NCBI GenBank assembly: GCA_949128115.1
Contig: OX421965.1
Coordinates: 35,087,681 to 35,151,680, forward strand
DNA length: 64,000 bases
DNA from: Anaspis maculata
Lineage: Eukaryota > Arthropoda > Insecta > Coleoptera > Scraptiidae
Reading direction: 5' to 3'
This document shows positions 58,401 to 64,000 of the stretch, one piece after another (position 1 is the stretch's first letter; each line of letters begins with the position of its first letter). Under the pieces are notes generated by a model. The model did not search any database, was not told the origin of the DNA, and was given only the letters and a program-made list of their open reading frames with translations. The position numbers and the translations under genes were made by a program.

Positions 58401-61400
58401 GGATTTTCTTGGAAAAAATGATTTTATATAAAATCGTGTCGAAAATGTGTTATTATAGCGACCAAGATCATTTCGAAAGTGCCACTTTATAGCACTATTG
58501 TTATAAATAGTACTAGTGCTATAAACTGGTACAAACCTGGTACTTCTACGACTGTGAACGTTCCATTAAAATCTGTGACCGCTTCAGGCAGCTCAATACC
58601 ACAGACTGTGAATGTTCCAATAACATCTGTGACCGCTTCAGGGAGCCCCAAGGCACAATCTGTATCACAAGGTGTATTGATATTAATTTATATACACTTC
58701 TGAGCAAAAGTTAAGGGCCACTTTTTCAAATGTGAATAACTCACAAACGCTTTTTTTGATTCTGACGAATTTTCGCACAGAGGTGGTCTTATGTCTTGTA
58801 AAGACAAGTGTGGAGTGGCGCACTCACCAATCCATAGGTTTGTGGTAGAGAGGTCTTCGACTGTTGCTTTGCAGAAATGCGTAATTTTTAGTGAAATCAA
58901 AGCATTGGATTTTGGACAAAATGGAGATTCATCCAATAAAAAACGTCTAGTTTGCTTTGTTACAATGTTCTTAAGCAAGTACCATGCTAAGTTTGTTCAT
59001 TGACATCTTTCATCTTCAAATTTTGACCATCAATCTCTTCTTATGGCTTAAACAATGTGTGAGGCACTACTTTGCGTGATTTTGGTTGCATACAGTTCAG
59101 TCGTGTATTTCTTGTGATTTTACGTCAATGTTTCGTGATTTTGGCCATTCTTGAGCCTCAAAAACAATAAATCCTTTATGCAGACTGTTACTAAAGAACA
59201 AAAACAAGAGAAAAAAAGCTCACAAAAATGTCAAAATCTTGAGCACTGACAAGAAATAAGTCATAATTTTCATCACATGCCGATAAAACACTTCTACAGT
59301 GACCAAAGAAGAAATGGTGAATTTCTTCAGTTCTTTTTGGGGAAAGACATTTACGGGGTGTCGCCAAGAGGCCAAGCGCAAAAACGATAAGTGACAACCT
59401 TGATTGATTATTTGCCATCAATATTCAAGAGTTTAAATCACTTCAACGCCATCAGGCTCTTTCGAATGCGAAGATGTTGAAAAATTAACTTCAAGTTTGT
59501 TGCTCTGCACTGAGTGAACCCATGGACGGATATGGATGATGGTCATACTCAGAGATGTGTATAAGCCTTGTGTTTAAATGTAGAAACCACCAAGAGAATC
59601 TGGCGACGCAAAAATTGAAAATCGATGTTTGTTTGAACCTTTGCAGTGTGAAAAACAGCTCAAATCAAATGACGTTCTCAATCGGAACTGTCGTCGTTCG
59701 TAAATTGTACAGGAACTGATCAAAAATATTCCTACTCACACCATGATAGAGCCACCCCCATTCGGAATCCTGAGTGGAATGCAATCTGCATGAAACCGCT
59801 GTCCACGACGACGACGACGACATCATACACGACCGCTCTAGTCGTTTCCTGTCAGGGAGATACGTGTTTTACGTTCGTCGTTTTTGACCAGTCCCTGTAC
59901 AATTACGAAAGACGAACAATCCCGATTGAGAACTTATTCGATTTTAGCTGTTTTTCACACAGCAGAGGTTTAACAAACACCGATTTTCAAATGTTCGCGT
60001 TGTCAGATGCTCTTGGTGGTTTCTACACTTGAACACAAGGCTTATGCATATCTCTGAGTATGGCCATCATCCATATCCGTCCATGGGTTCACCCAGTACA
60101 GAGCAACAAACTTGAAGTTAATTTTTCAACTTCTTCGCATTCGAGAGAGCCTGATGGCGTTGAAGTGATTTAAACTCTTGAATATTGATGGCAAATAATC
60201 AATCAAGGTTGTCACTCATCGTTTTTGCGCTTGGTCTCTTGGCGACACCCCGTAAATGTCTTTTCCCCAAAAGAACTGAAGAAATTCACCATTTCTTCTT
60301 TGGTCACTGTAGAGGTGTTTTATCGGCATGTGATGAAAATTATGACTTATTTCTTGTCAGTGCTCAAGATTTTGACATTTTTGTGAGCTTTTTTCTCTTG
60401 TTTTCGTTCTTTAGTAACAGTCTGCATGAAGGATTTATTGTTTTTGAGGCTCAAGAGTGGCCAAAATCACGAGACATTGACGCAAAATCGCAAGAAATAC
60501 ACGACTGAACTGTATGCAACCAAAATCAAGCAGAGTAGTGCCTAACACATTGTTTAAGCCACAAGAAGAGATTGATGGTCCAAATTTGAAGATGGAAGAT
60601 GTCAATGAACAAACTTAGCATGGTACTTGCTTAAGAACATCGTAACAAAGCAAACTAGACGTTTTTTATTGGATGAACCTCCATTTTGTCCAAAATCCAA
60701 TGCTTTGATTTCACTAAAAATTACGCATTTCTGCAAAGCAACAGCCGAAAACCTCTCTACCACAAACCTATGGACTGGTGAGTGCGCCACTTCACACTTG
60801 TCTTCACAACACATGAGACCACCTCTGTGCGAAAATTCATCAAAATCAAAAAAAGCGTTTGTGAGTTATTCACATTTGAAAAAGTGGCCCTTAACTTTTG
60901 CTCAGAAGTGTATTTCATAGATTTCCCTCGTTCTATTTTACCTGCGTTTTCGGCACGATTTTATATAAAATAGTGTATATGCCTCGTTCCCAAAGTACCT
61001 TTATGTCACCTCGTGGTGCATGTAAACCTCGCTTCGCTCGGTTCACAACCCGCACCACTCGGTTCACAACCCGCACCACTCAGTGCCATAAAGTAGTACT
61101 TTGGGAACTTGGTATATAATATACTATTTTCATCATTCTGTATGGTGAATGAAAACTTTGTACACCCAGTAGTTGAAATTCTCAGCCGTCATTCTGCCAT
61201 AACCAGTTTGCTGGAAGAGTCAAAGGACCACCTTTTGGCTTCAGTAACTTTAAAAGTAAGACTCGAAGAATTCATTTGCCATTTTTTGTGGACTGCGTAG
61301 AAGATCTCATATACCGTTAATGATGTCGAAATGCGATAGTTTTGAGACACCCCTGTATGTTGGAAGATATTTATTTGTATTTATATTTTATATGAAAAAG

Positions 61401-62673
61401 ATTCTTCAAAGGTAATGTGTAATTTCAGGACATATCGAAAGTAACGCATAAGTACACCGGTGGCAGGGCACCGCCTCCAGGAAACAAGCTGACTTTCACG
61501 CTGTCGGACTTCTCCTACAGCGTGATCCTCCACATGCTGTTCTACATCCAGGTTCTGATAGTCCACGCCTTGCTGGGTTCCTTTCCACGGACGGCCACCA
61601 TAGTGAAACTTATACTTACGAGTCTGGGTCTGTCCCTGGCCGCTTTTGAATACAAATGGTTCGACATGTCTGTGCCATTGAGCAATCGACTGTACTACGT
61701 CGAGAAGAACTGGATTTATTATCTTGGATTCGCCCTGCCTTGGGTGCTCGTCGATCACTATTGCTTGCAGATACGTTACTTGAGGTGATTATAAAAAAAT
61801 CTTTCAGTTGAACTTCAAATCAGGTGGCGCAAATTGCCAAATACAACGGCCTGATTGGCCTAAAACAGGTTGTTTGTCGCCGTTGTCATGGTAATTCGTC
61901 GCAATTCCTGACGCAAGTCGGACTTCAAATTGAGTCCCAGTTATGAAAATGTTCGTGTTTGAATTTTCGTTTTCTTTTGCAGTGGTGCGTTTTTACGTGC
62001 TTTTACGCCGTTTTTAATTGTCAGTGCCTATCTTGCGGATCCAGTCGATGCAAACAGGTGAGATTTGAATGCGATTGGAAAATTTCCAAGTTTTTTTCGA
62101 ATAATTCCTCCATTTTAAGCAATATTGTGTTGTTTTTCCCGTCACACATAACCTTTTGAAAAAATTAACTCGTAACTGATCAGCACTTATTTCTTCCATT
62201 TTACTAATTTTGAACCAAAATCAACTTTGTAAATAATGATCGTGATATGTATTCAGAAAAAAAAAATCGAAATTACAAAAAATTGAACCAAAAAAGTAAC
62301 ACAATTAAGGCCGCTCTATGGAATTACGCAACGCAGCCGCAACGCAATAAGGCGCAAGGTTTCTGATTGGCTCGCAAGCCTTTCACGTCGTTGCGATGGC
62401 TTTGAGAATACCTTGCGAGCCAATCAGAAACGTTGCGCCCTGAGTTGCGGTTGCGTTGCGAATTTTCATAGAGCGGGCATTACGTCTTATTGCATGAATT
62501 GCTGTTTTTCAATTGTTTGTGCTATTTTCAGCCCGAGATTGCCAGTATTTTATGGGGTGATTTTCGTCACAAACAAAATCATCGCCGGGATAAAAGCGAT
62601 CTGGAGCTCGCGGTCTGGCCCCAAGAAACCTCCACAGCCTGCTTTGTACGGGCAAAGACTTCACTCCGACTGA
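49468..62673 (+). CDS. EI24: EI24 / etoposide-induced protein 2.4 homologue, six exons
   Basis: Multi-pass ER membrane protein needed for autophagosome maturation in animals (EPG-4 in nematodes, tank in Drosophila). Exons: 49468-49473, 49530-49687, 49745-49997, 61429-61784, 61983-62057, 62532-62673; 990 nt, 329 residues, close to the ~340 of vertebrate members. Diagnostic stretch in exon 4: AAFEYKWFDMSVPLSNRLYY then VEKNWIYYLGFALPW, equivalent to the family's CFEYRWF...ERNWPYYFGFGLP. Several hydrophobic segments are visible: FINVVFIIVFAFVFNCI, HTYYYPIVFISTVV, SVILHMLFYIQVLIV, then those in exons 4-6. Exon 5 is AFLRAFTPFLIVSAYLADP. The first exon codes only Met-Thr; it is chosen because it restores phase and an N-terminus like that of the family. 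A Lys/Thr-rich stretch follows residue 40. Intron 3 is 11.4 kb and full of repeats. Confidence 0.92.
50088..50211. repeat. Hairpin MITE, AATAAAAA-end family, in EI24 intron 3
   Basis: AGTATTAATAAAAAATTAGC..AAGCATTTGCTT on the left, reverse complement on the right. Inner pair TTGCTA / TAGCAA with CTGCTTAGCAAC. Nearly perfect 120-bp dyad. Related to 58142-58276 and 29413-29639. Confidence 0.75.
50251..50816. mobile_element. CAGGGTG-type foldback, family B copy 2
   Basis: Begins CAGAGTGATTCAAAAGTGTC and ends GACACTTTTGAATCACCCTC, flanked by TA. Shares ends and inner blocks (GCTTCTATTTTCG, CAxGGTGAGTCAT) with 32796-33413. Confidence 0.75.
51134..53912. mobile_element. Compound foldback: two direct copies and one inverted copy of a ~770-bp unit
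   Basis: Unit ends are TAGTCCTAGCGGTATAAG. Copy A 51137-51900 and copy B 51940-52700 run the same way; copy C 53150-53912 is inverted and ends TACCGCTAGGACTA. A is closer to C than to B in the stretch next to the inner end (both have TTTAAATGAAGTGTCATGCT or its complement). B and C are themselves bridged by a mirrored TCATGATGGAGATGATCGAG block at 52820 and 53120. No transposase; the frames in it read through arms. Confidence 0.75.
54405..55438. mobile_element. CAGGGTG-type foldback element, ~1.03 kb
   Basis: Starts CAGGGTGTTTCATTTTTGCG and ends with the mirrored CGCAAAAATTGAACACCTG, flanked by TA. Arms run through CAAAAACAAAGATTTTTTAA and GCTCTATTACAAG, about 180 bp, then again through the ATTTTCAAATG region. 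No coding capacity. Confidence 0.75.
55439..56487. other. EI24 intron 3, unassigned
   Basis: No exon seen. Two copies of AATATTGTGATCGTGCAGGA occur 55-60 bp apart at about 56166 and 56219, a local duplication. Confidence 0.4.
56488..56907 (-). other. Unclassified open frame within EI24 intron 3
   Basis: A 139-codon frame on minus (for example HLVAFSQFIVPGSLALCFDN and CVNLTELFYNLNCQADKTLP) with varied composition and seven or more cysteines. It overlaps another open frame at 56748-56954. No family recognised. It could be a nested gene exon or a transposon fragment, or chance; there is no supporting splice context I can defend. Confidence 0.2.
57249..57447 (+). other. Exon-like open frame within EI24 intron 3
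   Basis: Between an acceptor-like GATCGTAG at 57248 and a donor-like CATCA-GTGAGT at about 57448, a frame reads RRKFVNENTESARAVFAIII and later KLAHVPGYSQGKYCSL. The codon use looks plausible, but no family was recognised and it does not fit the EI24 frame between exons 3 and 4. Weak candidate. Confidence 0.2.
58142..58276. repeat. Hairpin MITE, AATAAAAA-end family
   Basis: GTGTGAATAAAAAGTAGCTT-type left end (here CATGTGAATAAAAAGTAGC) and the mirrored GCTACTTTTTATTCACACGG at the right, with CTAGGAGTTGCTAAG / CTTAGCAACTCCTAG in the middle. About 135 bp, almost fully paired. Confidence 0.75.
58551..58658 (+). repeat. Two in-frame 54-bp repeats encoding VNVPxxSVTASGS
   Basis: 58551-58604 and 58605-58658 each encode an 18-residue unit of the form TVNVP-SVTASGS. 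They differ by a few bases, some silent. They lie in an open frame (58479-58703) that runs into the palindrome at 58695. Possibly a fragment of a repetitive extracellular protein, or a tandem duplication without function. Confidence 0.4.
58695..60910. mobile_element. Palindromic foldback element, 2.2 kb, Tc1/mariner-like ends
   Basis: Starts CACTTCTGAGCAAAAGTTAA and ends with the reverse complement, with TA directly on each side. The arms (about 58695-59734 and 59881-60910) are roughly 1,035 bp each and mirror each other position for position, with no visible net indel: the frame at 59191-59421 on minus maps to 60185-60415 on plus. The two translations there differ at only about two of 70 residues. 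A 145-bp asymmetric loop lies at 59735-59880. No transposase is recognisable, so it would depend on an element elsewhere. Confidence 0.85.
60976..61116. repeat. Short MITE with GTTCCCAAAGTAC ends
   Basis: TCGTTCCCAAAGTACCTTTATG on the left pairs with CATAAAGTAGTACTTTGGGAAC on the right. Between them are two direct copies of CGGTTCACAACCCGCACCACT (21 bp), at about 61039 and 61060. Confidence 0.65.
62305..62482. repeat. Hairpin MITE in EI24 intron 5
   Basis: AAGGCCGCTCTATGGAATT on the left and AATTTTCATAGAGCGGGC on the right, with CGCAACGCAGCCGCAACGCA, TCTGATTGGCTCGCAAG and their mirrors inside. About 178 bp. Confidence 0.75.
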
Positions 62674-62841
62674 TCTTCAGCCATGACAAATTAAGCGACT
62701 GTGTTCTAAGACTATTGTACAATTTGATTTTTCGTTCTTCTTCTTCTGTGTGAATGTAAACTGTTAAGCTTGGTTTAATTAATTATTGACGATACGATTG
62801 AGGTTTTTTTTTAACTTTGTACTTAAAGTTAAGGTGAACAA

Positions 62842-62847
62842 AATAAA
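62842..62847 (+). promoter_or_regulatory. Candidate polyadenylation signal of EI24
   Basis: AATAAA 169 nt after the stop codon, followed by T-rich sequence. A reasonable 3' end for the transcript. Confidence 0.5.
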
Positions 62848-62959
62848 TCTTTCAGTTTCCTTGCAGTTTTTTTTTCAATTTTTTTTTTTCAAATAGTCAT
62901 AAAATAATTACATAACAAACCCAATACCATTGCCCAAAACTCAGCAGAAAATTTCGACG

Positions 62960-63680
62960 GCGCTCACCGAATTATAGCATTTTTGAGTCACTAGAGCTGA
63001 ACTGGTTTGGTTCTAAAATCACGGGATTGGTTCTCGAAAATTCTTGCCTAATCAGTGATAGCGGTTTTCGAGCTGAACTGGCTCCGTTCTGACCAGTCAA
63101 AAACGCCATTAGTTATCAAAGTTTTTTGCTGAATTTGGCTATTTTCAAGGACTGCTATTGGTCAGGAATAGCAAACTGGACTAAAAATGCGTAAAAATCA
63201 TAAAAAAAATAAAAATACAACTGAATCGCTTATTGTTGAAAGAAATTAGGTCACTTTTACTGGTTCTTTGGAAAATAGATGAAAGGAGTTCTACAGCTTG
63301 AATAAATTCACTACTGACAATTTACATTTGAAATTTCTATCTTAATACTAAACAAGTTACACAAAAAACAAAAAATACTATTTGATCCTCGGAGACCAGG
63401 ATACAAATGAACCTAGCCTTTTTTTGTACAAAAATTATCAATCTGTATCATATCTGTATTAAAATTTGTTGTTAAAAAAGATTGAATAAGTCCAATAAAA
63501 TTTGTTGCATTTTTTTTAACCAGTTCAGTTTCAAAATCAGGGGATTCGATTGACTCTCGAAAATCCCTGGCCAATCGAGAAGTACAAAGAGCCCAATAAT
63601 AAGGCCCACGTGCCAGGTGAAACTATGTTCCACCCTGGCCAATCAGTGATAGCGATTTTTGAGCTGAACTAGCTCGGTTC
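62960..63680. repeat. Diverged dispersed repeats
   Basis: The blocks AATCAGTGATAGCGGTTTTC-GAGCTGAACTGGCT (63050-63085) and AATCAGTGATAGCGATTTTT-GAGCTGAACTAGCT (63637-63675) recur about 590 bp apart, along with similar GATTGGTTCTCGAAAATTC / GATTGACTCTCGAAAATCC pairs. A piece of the 25.4/26.0 kb repeat is embedded at about 63592-63630. Confidence 0.55.
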
Positions 63681-63696
63681 TACACCTTTTCCAACT

Positions 63697-63852
63697 GTAA
63701 ATCAGAAAGCATCAAATAGTGAAATTCAGATGTATCAAATGATTTTCAGAAAGCGTCAGATGTAATTCAGATCGGTCAATTGTAATTCAGAAAGCGCCAG
63801 GTGTAATAATTCAGATTGGTCAATTATAATTCAGAAAGAGTCAGATGTAATG
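63697..63852. repeat. Degenerate minisatellite
   Basis: Alternating phrases TTCAGAAAGCGTCAGATGTA and TTCAGATCGGTCAATTGTAA repeat with variation three to four times. Confidence 0.65.
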
Positions 63853-64000
63853 GGGAACTATAGTGGCAAACGCCCGAAGTAATGGCGCTCGTGTTCCATG
63901 CACCCTAGCTATCATAACTGTCATTTTAAGCGTACATAACCTCAACTTTGGAAGTGTAATTTACTAATTTCACTTTCATTTGTCAGCACTCAGCATATAA

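Noticed and set aside
59191..60508. Matching open frames on opposite strands (starting MMANNQSRL) that look like a duplicated small gene
   Set aside because: They are mirror images within the arms of the 2.2 kb palindrome. No domain was recognised, and the open frame is best explained by the repeat.

Overview
The window looks like nuclear DNA from an arthropod, most likely an insect. It is AT-rich, its genes are split by short GT-AG introns, and the space between them is packed with decayed transposons. I could not place it more precisely from sequence alone. Three intact cellular genes can be assembled exon by exon with consistent splice phases.

Left block (1-22 kb): two paralogous CRAL-TRIO lipid-carrier genes point away from each other (1700-6126 on minus, 19382-21955 on plus). 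They share all five intron positions and phases. Between them lies an 18-exon gene on plus (7278-11819) encoding a secreted modular serine protease of 900 residues with the layout CCP-CCP-protease-linker-CCP-CCP-protease. The first protease domain keeps its catalytic triad. The second has lost the catalytic serine and the Cys42-Cys58 disulfide. A decayed, opposite-strand copy of part of this gene lies at 12300-13015. The mirror order (CRAL-TRIO minus, protease plus, protease remnant minus, CRAL-TRIO plus) suggests an old inverted segmental duplication in which one protease copy died.

Middle block (22-49 kb): almost entirely mobile DNA. It holds a broken Ty3/Gypsy element (27105-29976, minus) with a matching 4-bp target duplication, which itself carries a small inserted MITE in gag; a 3.6 kb non-autonomous hAT-like element (31856-35475) with younger elements nested inside; a LINE with one long open EN-RT frame (37898-40804, minus) and an (ATT)n tail; a possible tRNA-derived SINE; and many foldback elements. 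One recurrent group has ends like CAGGGTG...CACCCTG next to TA.

Right block (49-64 kb): a six-exon EI24 gene (ER membrane protein of autophagy) on plus from 49468 to 62673. Its third intron is 11.4 kb and is filled with inverted-repeat elements, including a 2.2 kb near-perfect palindrome. The window ends in dispersed and tandem repeats.

No CRISPR, operon, or clear rRNA/tRNA gene was seen. The genes do not form an obvious pathway. The most interesting items are the double-module protease, the inverted duplication, and the very young long palindrome.
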